Positions 1-11,400 of a stretch of DNA of 29,781 nucleotides are shown here, one piece after another. Where the stretch lies: positions 1,435,311 through 1,465,091 of the forward strand of contig BLXT01002217.1 of assembly GCA_019648995.1 (NCBI GenBank), written 5' to 3'. How positions within the stretch are numbered: the first letter of the stretch is position 1; each line of letters begins with the position of its first letter. This DNA comes from Plakobranchus ocellatus (lineage: Eukaryota; Mollusca; Gastropoda; Plakobranchidae). A program made the position numbers and the translations under genes. The notes below the pieces were generated by a model. It had not been told where the DNA came from. It did not search any database and worked only from the letters and a program-made list of their open reading frames with translations.

Positions 1-1439
1 AAGAAATGTGAAGAGTTGGACAAAGAAGTATCTTAAAAAGTGTTATCTTTTCATTGGTAATTATACACAGGTCTCATTCACTTCAACATTTCATTTTCAT
101 CCAGGTACTTGTTTATGGTCCAAATAACTTTTAAAAATTAAAAAAAAAAAAAAAGCTCTTTAAGCACCAGTGTTTTTTATACCAGCCACCGGCTTAGAAA
201 ATACAATTATGAATTTGGCAAGGCTAACTGTAGCGAAATAACCGTTCAAGATACGATCTTCTTTTTCTGAAAATGAAATTGTTATTTGAGAGCAAAGGTA
301 TTTGGAGAATTTTTTTTTTTTTTAAACAAAACCATGTGACAAAGAAAATTTAAATATGTGAACGATTCATAAGTTTTGGTTGTAAAATAAATATAACTTT
401 TGGTGACTGTAAATAGAAATATAGATATGAATTTATAAATTTATTGATTTCACATTACATCTATTTGAGATTTTCGACATTACTACAGGTGCGCTCTTGA
501 TCAAGATTGCAAAAATTTAATTTTCCCTAGAGATGGAATCGTAGGCTACCATATAATTTATTCATTGCCATGAAAATATCATATACATTTTAATTTAAAA
601 GAATTTTTTATAGATGTTTAATGTTGTGTAGTTAATCTGGATTAGGATTTTGACTTCTTGATCTTTTTTTTTTTTGTTTTTTTTTTTGTCCGATTTATAG
701 ATAAAAACAAAAGCAATATTTCAAAATAAACTTTAAAGAAGTAGTTTTTAAACACTAATGATTGTTTGCCCTTGCATTCTTTGGCCAGTTGTCAAGGTTT
801 TTAGTTAGATAAAACTTTCATCCTTAATTAAAAAATCGACTGTTTCGTCTGATCCTTTCAAGGTATCTGTCCTTTTTTTCGGCCAAATTTTGCTGCTGCC
901 ATAGTCAATTTAAAATAATAAATTATCTTCTGGTTTAGATTGTCATTATTGCTCCGATTCTGATTACTAGATATAAATCATGTCAATTTTTTGTCTGTCT
1001 AATAATTTATTGATCTCCCCCCTTTAAGGCATGAGAATAGAATAGAGTAGAACTAACAAATACTAACAAAGTCACCATATATGAGACTTGGCGCACTTAT
1101 TTGGATATTTGGTGACGATCGGTCAGCCCCTTATGGGCTGGGATGTGAGACGTGCCTCCTTCGCGACTCATTGGAGCGGAGGGCTAGGAAAAACTAAACA
1201 TAAAACAGCTAACAACATACTAGAAAAAGACAAACATGAAAATCGCTAACAAAGAACAAAAACTATATTAACCAACCCGGTTCAAAATGTAGTAGAAAAG
1301 GCAGAGGGAAAAAATCATGTCAATGTTTTCTTCATTTAATGCTATAACTATTTGTTCGTTGCATTCGCTTGTACCGTTTCTGGTGTTTCCGAATTTAAAA
1401 AAAAGACAAAAACGAACAAAAAACAAAACCGGAAGCATC
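1..1439. other. Non-coding, AT-rich; nothing recognised
   Basis: AT-rich with several poly-A and poly-T runs and no convincing exon. A GC-richer patch at about 1110-1190 contains the small hairpin AGCCCCTTATGGGCT and might belong to an unclassified repeat. Confidence 0.6.
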
Positions 1440-2140
1440 GTCGCCTCATACAAGTCCTCAAACCCCAAGTAAAATCTCGAAAGCAATAGAGAACACATCA
1501 TACACGTTACAAAGTTCAAATACCTTGGCAACCTAATATGATCAGAACTGATGTTAGATGCGCACGTGAAACAAAAAAACAAAACAAAAACAGCCATGAC
1601 CAAAGATATTTACCAAAAAAACAACAAAAAAACGGAACCAATACTGACACAAAATAGATGTATGGACATCAGAACAAGGGCAATAAAAATATTTTACGGA
1701 CACCATTATTATCATTATGGAAGTAATTGTTGAACAATTGATACGGAAATCGAAAGACAACTTGAAGCAGTAGAGACTTGGTTTATCAAGAGAATGTGGA
1801 GGATATCATGGACGGAAAAAAATTCCAACGAATCCACAAAGAAAGAAGCTAAACTTGAGTGATCATTGATTAAAGTCACAAGAAGGAGATTATAACCAAG
1901 GAGTCATATGCCCACACAAGAGTTAAGATCATTTTTAGCAGCCATTTGAAAAATTGAAGGCAAGCACAGTCAAGGTAGACAGAGAATAACTTTCATTGAA
2001 ACTCTTAACTCATAAGCATTAGGGAAAGGTAGCGACAACATCCATACAAGCTTTCAACTAGGAACAGAATTGAGCGGAGGACTATGATCGCCAATGTCTG
2101 TTCTAGACAGGGCACCTAGAAGAGGAGAAGGTCGATATAA
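1440..2140 (+). mobile_element. Decayed LINE (non-LTR retrotransposon) 3' end
   Basis: Translated pieces follow, in order, the C-terminal end of a reverse-transcriptase ORF as seen in many invertebrate LINEs. They are VTKFKYLGNLI (1506-1538), MDIRTRAIKIFYGHH, LEAVETWFIKRMWRISWTEK, a KIEGKHSQGRQRITFIETL stretch and RTMIANVCSRQGT followed by a stop near 2110. Several frame changes and stops separate these pieces, and an A-rich stretch (1570-1635) interrupts the copy. Only the 3' part remains, as expected for a 5'-truncated insertion. The clade was not determined. Confidence 0.8.
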
Positions 2141-2765
2141 TTTTTTTTTTGCTTACAATGGATATGGATTTGCATGGATGGGATGGGAAGCTCCTGATCT
2201 ATTGGTTTCCCCAAAATAGCGGCACACAGAGGGTTTTGAGCTTCGAAGACAATATTTTTAGCTAACCTTGAGGATCTAATTCGATGAATTTGCTTTATTT
2301 TAGAAAGAACTGGTGTGTTTATATCGACAAATAGGTCCTATGCATTGAATAATTAGTATTTTCTAGAAGTTGTGGGCAATGGCTATGTAAGAATGATCGT
2401 GAGATTGTTGGAAGAGCTTGCAGAAATCGCTGAGAGATAAACCGATGATGCTTTGAGAGATTCTAGATCTAAATAATTGTATAAATTAAATTTTTGTTCT
2501 AAAATTGCTCCTAAATTTCGGCAAGACTTGGAGTGATTTATGTTCTTCACAAACAAAAAAGAACTCATTGTCACAGGCAGTGTTCAAATAGATCTATTAC
2601 CAAGTGGCACTAAGTCATTCGGACAGGAATGAGCAGCTTAAAACAAAACTGTTACGTACCGTTACAATGATAAGTAAATGATTAAGTTCATACAAAATAC
2701 TCAAAGAATTTCCTAGACACATAATTATCAGTTTTTTATGGATAAAGACGTATAGATCTCACGCA

Positions 2766-3840
2766 CAATTGCCTTTTTGCACAAGATTTAAATGTTCTTT
2801 TTTCCGAAGTTGAAGACTGACGCTAGTCTCGCGCTAGTCATTTCGAACTATTGCGAGGTTGAAGCTACTGAGGTATTACAGTTAGATCCAAAAAAGAAAA
2901 AAAAAATCATCTCAGACTAGGTAGAAAATCAACAGCGATAAAATTTAAAATTTTTAAAGCACTTATATATTCTCTAATTTTAAGTTCTTATTCATTGTCA
3001 TTTTTTTTCTATTATACATTATCGGATTTTTAAAGTTTTTTGGTTAGACCTATGGTCACTGGTTTAGCCAGCTAGTTCCATTTCCGATAAAATTGTTGCA
3101 ACTCATCAAATTAAGCAATGAAAGGCTGACACGCTGAGCTATTGATTGGCACAAAAATACATAAAAGTCTCGATGATTCAGAGCCCGAAACCATGTGATG
3201 GCTAGTTGTGACGCTACACGGCAACAAGGCAATTGCCTTGTTGCACAATACTATTTTTAGTTTTTTTTTTCCGAACTTGAATAGTGACGCTAGCCACTAC
3301 TAACTGTTGCCCGGTCAAGGCTACTGAGGTGTTTCTATTAAATCTATATATAAAAAAAATTCAAACTAAATAGAAAATTAACAGCTATACAAATTAGATT
3401 TATTATTGCACAGATTGATTCGTCCTTTATGATTGCTTATTGACTCTAAAGTTTTTTCATAATGTATGATCAGATTTTAAAGTTTTCAGGTTAGATCTAC
3501 GGTTGCTTGCTAGGCCGACTAGTTCCATTTTCGATAATACAGTTGAAATGGATCAAATTAATCAATAAAAAACTCACCCTACGCTCTTCTTCATGTTTCT
3601 AAATCTACCCAAGAGTATCTCAGGTTGAAATGCAATAGACTCCGATTTTTCTACAAAGCTGTTTTCGAAAAGATGAGCTAAATCGTTGACATGCCGGTCT
3701 AGTGTTTAGACAGAAAAATGCAGTTACGTCTTACTGGTCCAGAGCTCGGAAACTAGGTGATGGCCGGTAGTTACGTTTCGCGGCAACAAAGCAATAGCCT
3801 CCCTTGCTCGACAGAGGAACTTCTAACACACTTCTATAGA
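2766..3840. repeat. Diverged long direct repeat, about 2.2 copies
   Basis: The same ordered series of short blocks recurs three times. It starts with CAATTGCC or CAATAGCC at 2766, 3230 and 3792, so the units are about 464 and 562 bp. In the first two copies there follow a poly-T run, CCGAA(G/C)TTGAA, GACGCTAG, the GAGGTT/CAAGGCTACTGAGG blocks and an A-rich run, then AGTTCCATTTYCGATAA. Copies 2 and 3 are preceded by a shared block around CAGAGC(C/T)CGGAAAC and TGATGGC. Divergence is high, so the duplication is old. No coding potential was seen. Confidence 0.65.
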
Positions 3841-4770
3841 TAAAAAAAATGTAATGACTATCGTTTATCTTTAGTCAATGGAGAGTTGTATACAGACAAA
3901 ATGGCTGCTAAACGCATGCAAAGGTCCAGATCACAGAGAATAGACAACTTAACGTCGTCGGCGGGGTAATATTTATTTTATTTAGGCTACTTTAGACCAG
4001 TCGGCATGTATTGAATATCTATCACACAATTATTGTAAATACAAGCAAAAATATTTTTGTTCAAAAGCAAAGCGATCATGTGAAATTTGGAAACACTTAT
4101 GAGCACTTGGCCAGGGATAATCCGGGGATAGGCTTAACCCCGCTTATGCGCTGGCTGAGGCCCGAGATCAGACCGCCCGGTGGGCGGCTGCCTAGCAGTT
4201 TTGTTTGCAAACGTTGTAACTGGCTGAACCAGCTGTACAAATCTGACAGTGCATGTTTGTTTACGCTCTATCTCCTATGATTGTTTGATTATACCTAACA
4301 AAGTATATACTTTCTGAAAGCAGACACTACAAGCATTTTATTGTTCATAATTGTAAAAGTTTTAAAGTTATTTTGTGTTGCAAACATTGGAAAAAAAAAG
4401 AACGACGAAGGAGATCAGCAGATGCACTACTATCATCTTGAGTTGCTAGCACTCTCAGAACATTGGGATTGCTTAGATCGATGATCTCAACCATATCGGT
4501 ATTCATACTGAGTGTGTCTCAAGCTGACTAAAATAGAAGGTTACAAAAATGCTGTGTATTATATGAGCAGCAGCAGTTACGATGTTACTGGTATAACGAG
4601 TCGAGTAACTTATACAGCTAGCATCTAGAAATCTAATGGTACTCTCAGGCTAGGCCTGCTAAATCAGTGCCAAGTGTGGCCTAGACACAGTCTATTTACC
4701 AAAGTAACTTATGAGATGAGATAGCAAAGACAAAAAGCAGACGCGGTGTAAGCTGGACATCAAAAACAAA
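3841..4770. other. Non-coding; GC-richer patch, nothing recognised
   Basis: The stretch at 4110-4200 is GC-rich and contains two short inverted repeats (GGGGATAGGCTTAACCCC and CCGCCCGGTGGGCGG). It could be the head of an unclassified SINE-like repeat, but no A box / B box pair or target-site duplication was identified. The rest is featureless. Confidence 0.45.
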
Positions 4771-5345
4771 CTCCTTTCATCAAATTGCGTCACCAAAAAT
4801 TTTATCATCGAATCAAGCATCTTGAATTATACCACTCCCAACCCCATTTTTCACTTTCTCATCCTATCCTCCCTTTGTCTTGTACACACTGGCATCCTTC
4901 AATACAACCTCGTCATCCCTTCTCCCCTTTGCCTTCAACATTCAGTTAGCTTAGGCCTAACTTATTTCATCAAGTTGCATCACCGAAAATTTTATCATTG
5001 AATTGAGCATCTTGAATTATATCACTCCCAACCCCACCTCTCTCTCTCTCCGATTCATCCCATCCTCCCTTTGTCTTGTACACACAGGCAACCTCGTCAT
5101 CCCTTCTCTCCTTTGTCTTCAACATTTGGTTAGCTAAGGCCTAACTTCTTTCATCAAGTTGCATCACTAAAAATTTTATCATTGAATCAAGCATCTTGAA
5201 TTATACCACTCCCAACCCCACTTCTCTCTATCTCCGATTCATCCCATCCTCTCTTTGTCTTGTACACACTGGCATCATTCAATACAACCACGTCACCCCT
5301 TCTCCCCTTTGCCTTCAACATTCAGTTAGCCTAGGCCTAGCTTCT
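4771..5345. repeat. Tandem triplication, unit about 184-196 bp
   Basis: Three consecutive copies start near 4771, 4961 and 5145. Each runs from TTTCATCAARTTGC through CATCTTGAATTATA and CACTCCCAACCCCA, a CATCC / TTTGTCTTGTACACAC block and TTCAACATTYRGTTAGC, ending at TAGGCCTA. Copy 2 lacks an internal segment of about 16 bases. A strongly decayed fourth start may exist at 5341-5450. Similarity among the three copies is high, so the event is fairly recent. Confidence 0.85.
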
Positions 5346-5670
5346 TCCTTCAGTGATTACAACACAAAAAATTCCATTGAATATTGAAATAATCATCAGT
5401 CATTACGCCCTTCTCATCCCTTCCCACTTCTGTCAATTAAGCCATAAAAACAGGCCTACTTCACAGGTCCAGGCACTAAACAAGACAGTATCACGATCGC
5501 ACGCAGTGCCTCTCACTTCTTGCACTGTAACTTGGCTTTGCGTGGGCCCATGTGCTTCAAATAAACTGCAATTTGATTGGTAGTTATTATTGGATCTAAC
5601 CAATTAGATAGCATGACTCTTAGACATGCCAGAGTTGAGAAATTTTCCATTAAATAGAGCGATAGCCTGT

Positions 5671-5780
5671 GTTGTTTTGAAACAACCATCGACGTGTGCG
5701 CCATACCGGCGCGCGTGGTTGTATTGTAACAACCATTGGTCAGCGCGTAATACCCGCGCACGTGGTTGTATTGTGACAAC
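5671..5780. repeat. 47-bp tandem repeat with a hairpin in each unit, CpG-rich
   Basis: GTTGTTTTGAAACAAC (5671), GTTGTATTGTAACAAC (5718) and GTTGTATTGTGACAAC (5765) are spaced exactly 47 bases apart. Each is a near-perfect inverted repeat. The spacers are rich in CpG (CCGGCGCGCGTG, CCCGCGCACGTG), and ATGCGCAT follows at 5781. It is an unusual CpG cluster for this AT-rich window and lies about 2 kb before the first visible exon. A promoter role is only a guess. Confidence 0.75.
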
Positions 5781-6198
5781 ATGCGCATAAGAGAGGTTAA
5801 AAACTTTAGATCTAGATCTAGGCCCGATTTCATCAGCTACAAATGAAATAAGTTTTTAGGCTAAGTTAAAGATCCATCAAATGCCACTTTTTTTAGACGA
5901 TATCTTCACAATTTTTCACTCCTGACCTCTTCATTTCATTGATTGTTAATGACGATTCACTAGAACTAGAAGTAGTTTAATCTGTAGATGGCTTGTCTTA
6001 GTACTTAATACACAGAAATTATAATGGCAATTGAATTTTAGTTGCTCAGTTTTATATTCCATTCAAAGATGACTCTGGAAATGTAAGACAAATGATATGA
6101 AAAATTGTGCAATCATATCTTTATCTTCTCATGAGATGAAAGAAGTGCACATAATGAGTTGAAAATATAGGCCTACTGACAAAGAATTGCTAGATCTA
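5781..6198. other. Non-coding; nothing recognised
   Basis: AT-rich. It contains the motif AGATCTAGATCTAGGCC near 5808 and no exon that could be supported. Confidence 0.5.
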
Positions 6199-6488
6199 TG
6201 TCTGTAAAGATATTTCAATTTTCAGCTACTTAAACTCTCTACATTGGATTCAGCGTGTAAAAAGCTAACTGAAGAGTTGTTTCTTGGTTTGAAATGCTTT
6301 GGTAATGTGATTCTGCAAAATTGCGCATTAGTGCAAAGAAAATTGTCTGTAAAGATATTTCAGTTTTCAGCTACTTAAACTCACTACATTGAATTCAGCG
6401 TGTAAAAAGTTAACTGAAGAGTTGTTTCTTGGGTTGAAATGCTTTGGTAATGTGATTCTGCAAAATTGCGCATTGGTGCAAAGAAAAT
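6199..6488. repeat. 145-bp tandem duplication, two near-identical copies
   Basis: Copy 1 (6199-6343) and copy 2 (6344-6488) both begin TGTCTGTAAAGATATTTCA and end GTGCAAAGAAAAT. They differ at only a few positions, so the duplication is recent. No open frame runs through them. Confidence 0.9.
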
Positions 6489-7730
6489 ATCCTTTTCACA
6501 TTAATTAAGCTCTACGCCTAATGCTTACTGTGGAGACAAATTGGCAAGACTTCCAAATGTGCACACAAGAAAAGTAAATTTAATGAAAGTTAGGCCTCGA
6601 ACCAACCTGTCACATCACAGTGTACCATTTAATAAATTAATATGAAAATAAATCACAATTTCCTGTGATCACTTGTGTTCTTTTTCCAAATTGATCTCTG
6701 AATTGAACCTGATCAACTAAAACTTGGCCAGTATTATTTAAGATGGTATCTGAGAAGATAACTTTTTTTCCCTAAAATTATAAATTTGGATGAAATCGTT
6801 TGCAATTCTTGATAATGGTTGGTAAATTTATTAAATTGTCAATATTTGACTAAAATTTCCTTCATTTTCGTCATTATTATCCGAATATTTCATTGTGTGC
6901 ATAATCAGAAGTCTTTCCAACAACTTGAGAAGCAGTCTAACATCCTTAGTTTATTCTTTTCATGTGTACATATTCAAATGTCTTGCCACTAGTTTTATTT
7001 GGCATTTGGTTCCGTATGATTGATAGTGAAATCCAGGGCGCCTATGTAAATGTTGATGAGAATGATAGATCACCTGGATATCTACTCAAAATCTAGTAAC
7101 TATGTTTAAATCAATATATCTTGAATAGAAATCTCCGGATCCTGGTAAGAAAGATGTACGTAAATTTTAACGCTGAGTAATTGAACTTAATCATCTTCAA
7201 TAGTTAGAGGAATAGATAAATGCCCTTTATTTTATTGTTTTTAAAAAAGTTCTAACAGTAAAGTTGTGTAATGGTAAAAAGAGTCTGTTTTTACTCCACT
7301 TAGATTTAATGTTCAGTTTGGCTTGTAAACGTTGGTACACAAGTAGTATTAGGTTCAGGGTATTTGTAATTTTTTCTTTGGCCTTTTTAATTACCAAATT
7401 AATTTATATTGAACTTAAATGCATATATAACAATAAATTAGACCTTAATAGGATTTCTTTTTCTTGAATAAACTCAGACACAAAGCAGGGGAGTGGGAGA
7501 TGGTAAAGAGGATAAAAAGTGCAAAGAAAAAGGCATGAAAGTTGGGAAAAAGTTCTGCTGGATCATTATGATCTATTTACTGCTGAATATGATGTTGAAT
7601 GATACATGTAGCAAGGTTTACAGTGTCTCATGATGGTGGGTTAGATCTATGTGTTAGTTTAATGTGTTCACAGAGTACCATGAAACTAAAACTTAAATTG
7701 ATTCATAACATTTTCTTTTTACTGTTACAG
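6489..7730. other. Non-coding; 3' part of the intron before exon A
   Basis: AT-rich sequence ending in the pyrimidine tract and acceptor of exon A. The missing first coding exon of MPHOSPH10 must end in phase 2, two bases into a codon. I found no exon here that combines a start codon, a family-like N-terminus and such a donor. Confidence 0.6.
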
Positions 7731-8487
7731 TGAAAGTAAAGAAGCTATGCCTTCATCTCATCTTAGTGCTCTCATGATGCTGAGCTCACAACTTCTGTCA
7801 ACGGGACGATTTAATGAAGGCTTGCCTGCTTTTATTACGCGGGGTTTAGATTCCGAGCAAATCTGGCAACAACTTGAACTGAGAAATGACCACAAGTCAT
7901 CTCTAACAGCATGTACACGCGAAGTCATTCGCATCCAATCTGATGCTGGCAAGAGGCATGCAAGAAGTAAACAGAAAAAAGATCGGAAAGTAAAAAAGAT
8001 TTCAACAGATGATGCAGTAGATGATGCCGATTCCCATTCCAGTGACTCTTTAGAAGATGAAAATATGATAAACACGATTAAAAAACGCCTAGATGAGCAA
8101 CCACTAGGGCAAAACAGTCTTGATAATCTTTGTGGAACTGGAAGTGAGGATTCTGAAGAGGATGATGTAGATTTTGATTTCGAAATGGATAAAGAACTTT
8201 CAAAAGGATTGTCAGATGAAGATGAAGATTTAAATGAATCCTCTTTGAAAACCAAGACCAAAGACAAAAAATTGGCGAAGACACTGCCAAAGAAACCATC
8301 AGTTGTAGATGACAAGTTTTTTAAATTAGCTGAGATGGAAGACTTTTTAGATTCCGAGGACGGGAAAGAGGAAAAAAGAAAGAAAAAAGAAGAAAAGAAT
8401 GAAACTGTTGAAGAAGAATCTGAAGATGAAGATGAGGCAGCAGATGAGGATGTAGATATGTTCAATGATCTGGATGATGAAGATGAT
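7731..8487 (+). CDS. MPHOSPH10: MPHOSPH10 exon A (first visible exon)
   Basis: The acceptor follows a good pyrimidine tract (TTTTCTTTTTACTGTTACAG, ending 7730) and the donor is GAT|GTAAGT at 8488. The exon begins with the third base of a split codon, so the intron in front is phase 2 and a further coding exon lies upstream. It encodes residues 1-252. The [11 protein letters not shown] motif matches human [12 protein letters not shown] long acidic and serine-rich region follows, then the [15 protein letters not shown] motif and a second acidic run ending [10 protein letters not shown]. The ATG at 7747 is internal, because homology and the open frame continue in front of it to the splice site. 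Confidence 0.95.
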
Positions 8488-11400
8488 GTAAGTCCCATTG
8501 TAATTTTTTCCTTCTGTAAACCTAATTAGAAACTCCTATATATGCTATTGCTTATGGTGAAAAGAATGAATAGTTCTGAAATAGTTTATTATTATGTGTC
8601 AGTTTCTGACAATTGTGTCCTTGAAAGACATAATTATTTTTGTTCCTCAGAAAGATTTAGTGAAACAAAAATATATTTTATGATATTGTATGTACCAAAC
8701 TCTGCACTTAGAATATTGCGAAAAAAAAAATGAATGTGATGAAAAGGAAGAATATAGGGCTATGTCCAAAGCTCTGCTCCTTTATGCTTCAGTAGTTATC
8801 CTGCAGAGGTATAAAATTGTCCGTTTTTCCCTAAGTGTCAGCCTAGACATGCAACTTGCACCTCACTGCTTATTGTCATGATCATGCCCAAGTGGTGATG
8901 TGTACAACTTCTAGCCATTGCTCTTGTCAATCAGGTCATATAGGTGATAATCTGTTATTAACATCAGACAAAACAAATAAAAAGGAATAATTTATCTTTT
9001 GAAAATCTGCCCTGACATCATTTATTTATAACAGTCTTTTTACTTAATATCAAAGTTAACATTGTAATTAAAGAAATATAACAATGAAACAAAAAATAAA
9101 CAACACCAAAACCCCGACTTTTTATTTTAAATTATAAGTATTTTTGATTTTTGGTCAAGTTTTTATTATTCCTTAAATAAAACCCAACAGGCTCTGATTT
9201 TGTTGCAGCGCACTATTTGAAGAAGAGATAAATTGCTGACTTGTTTAATGGGAAGCTTAGTGGAAAAAAAAAACTTTCTGTATGAGTGAGGCTCAGCGTA
9301 TGGAAATGGAGTAATATCTTGCATGGATGCATCACAGCTCAATGTAGCGATTCTTCTTTTGTCTCTAATGCTGTCATGGCAAGCATGGGTTTTCAATTGC
9401 AATCTAGAGAGTGAGCAAGGCCCAAGAAAAGGAAGTGGTTGTCTAGCCCAGTCATCCCTCACCATGGCAAATAACTAATTATCAATACAAAATTCATTTA
9501 TTTAGCTTTATTTTGCCAGGTCATTCACTATTGAGACATAAAGTGTAATGGACTTAAGTAGAATAAAGGGGCGGAAAATGTAGTTTAACACTAACAGGTT
9601 GTCACATATTCTGTTGCTCAAATGGTGTGCACTTTTTTTGTTAGTAATGTAGTTTGTAAGAAAAACAGTGGATAGCAAATGGAACTCTAGCAAACAAATA
9701 AGTTGATATTGCTACCTTTTGTGTTTACATTTTTTATGCAATTTGAAAGTCTTTTAAACAGTTATAAAACCAGTTGTAAAAGAAGCAGCATAATATTATA
9801 AACCAGCAGCTAAAAGTAGCAAAAAAGGGCAACAATGTACATACTGCTTTTTGATTTAGCAGTCATATAACTTTGGTCAGCGTATAAAAGTAACTCTAAT
9901 ACTAGTCAAAGCTAATGACTAATACATGTAATATTTTTTAACACTGACACTTCTAAAGTCAAAATCTAAAGAAAACGATTTAACTCAATTTGCTTGGAAG
10001 TCTTCATATTGCAAATTAAACAGTAACAAAGAAGAATGCTAATTTAAATAAATTGGCAAGATTATGTAAATGAACATTTATTTCAATTTTGTTTTGCGTG
10101 AGTTAAAATTGCAGAAAAAAAATCTTGATCACTAATATTTAAATTTAATCTCAAAATAAAGATTAATATTAATTTTTTTGGCTGGATTCAAAATCTGATT
10201 TTGTTTTCTTTTCTTCTTCCCTTGTCGCCTTCCCTTCCCGCTTGTGAAAAGGATGCAATGGGAGCAATGTATGTCGACTTTTTTGATCCACCTGAAGATG
10301 GAAGTCCAGAACAGAAAGCCAGGGTGGAAAAGAAAAAGAAACACGCAGATAATCATGTTGATGGCATGAGTGAGGACAATGAGGAGAGTGATGACGTAGA
10401 CGAGGAAAGTGATGACCCCATATATGGAGATGAAATTGATGAGGATGATGAAGATAAAGCGAATGAGGATGAGGATGACGTAGAGCATGAGAGTGAAGGT
10501 GGAGAGAGCACCAGGGAGACAGAAGCAGACAAAGAGGAAGAAAGAAAAACATCTAAAAAGTCTGTATCTTTTGAGAAAGATTTACTCGAAAGGTAAGAGC
10601 AGCTTTCACTTGCTTACTATTTCTTTAATAGTAATATATATATATATATATTATATATAAAAAGACTATGTGTTAGTGGGCTGATGAAGCCATAATAAAA
10701 ACAAACTCTATTTTCCACTTTTGGTTCCAATTATTAGCTTCAGTTTGTGGTTGCCTTTTTTATTTTGATTACACCAACCACCCCTGCATTCTCACGATAC
10801 TTCTAAACTAGTTGTTTTTTTTTTTTCCAAGAGTGCTAAGTCTGCGTTTTTCTATATTTTAGTAGTTTGTAATCAATTAAGGGCATATTTGCTTTATTTT
10901 GCTTCCCATATGTGGATAATGTCAGAGGTCCGAGGTTCTAATCCCAGTCCAGGCCAAATCAATTTTACTTTGCTCGTCTGTGTCCACCCAGCACTAAATG
11001 GATAGCTAGGTCTCTTAAGACCCGGCCAAAGTAAAGACGATGAGGAAAGCAATGGCAAACTACCTCAAATGCCGTATGCCAAGAACAATCGGAACCCTAC
11101 TTCTGGTTCCCTGATGCTTGGACTAAGCATGGGACCCACTTTACTTTTTTAGTTCTTTTCTTTTTTTTTTTTACTTTCCTTCTTTAAGTACAAAACGATT
11201 AACTTAGTCTTTTCCTCTGGCAGCCACTATATTTTTTCAATCTTTAAGGATTAATACATTTTCAGCTGCAATTATTCTGAAAACAAAGCATTCTTGAGAT
11301 GCTTTCGTGCTTTCGATTTTTTTTTTTTTACAACTTTGTCATCTTTAACATCCTTAGCTAACCATGTGAGTAATAAACTGTATTAATTGAAATAAGCCTC

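Noticed and set aside
5513-5833. Minus-strand frame of 106 codons over the CpG-rich patch
   Set aside because: It crosses the 47-bp tandem repeat and shows no recognisable domain; chance openness in a GC-richer stretch.
7747-7749. ATG as the MPHOSPH10 start codon
   Set aside because: The frame and a good acceptor lie in front of it, and the family has about 35 more N-terminal residues. An internal Met is more likely.
7758-8498. Long minus-strand open frame of 246 codons opposite exon A
   Set aside because: It is rich in serine because it is the complement of Asp/Glu/Lys codons of the acidic MPP10 exon. It is a shadow of the real gene.
9166-9465. Minus-strand frame of 99 codons in intron 1
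   Set aside because: The translation resembles no known family and has no supporting splice or promoter signal.
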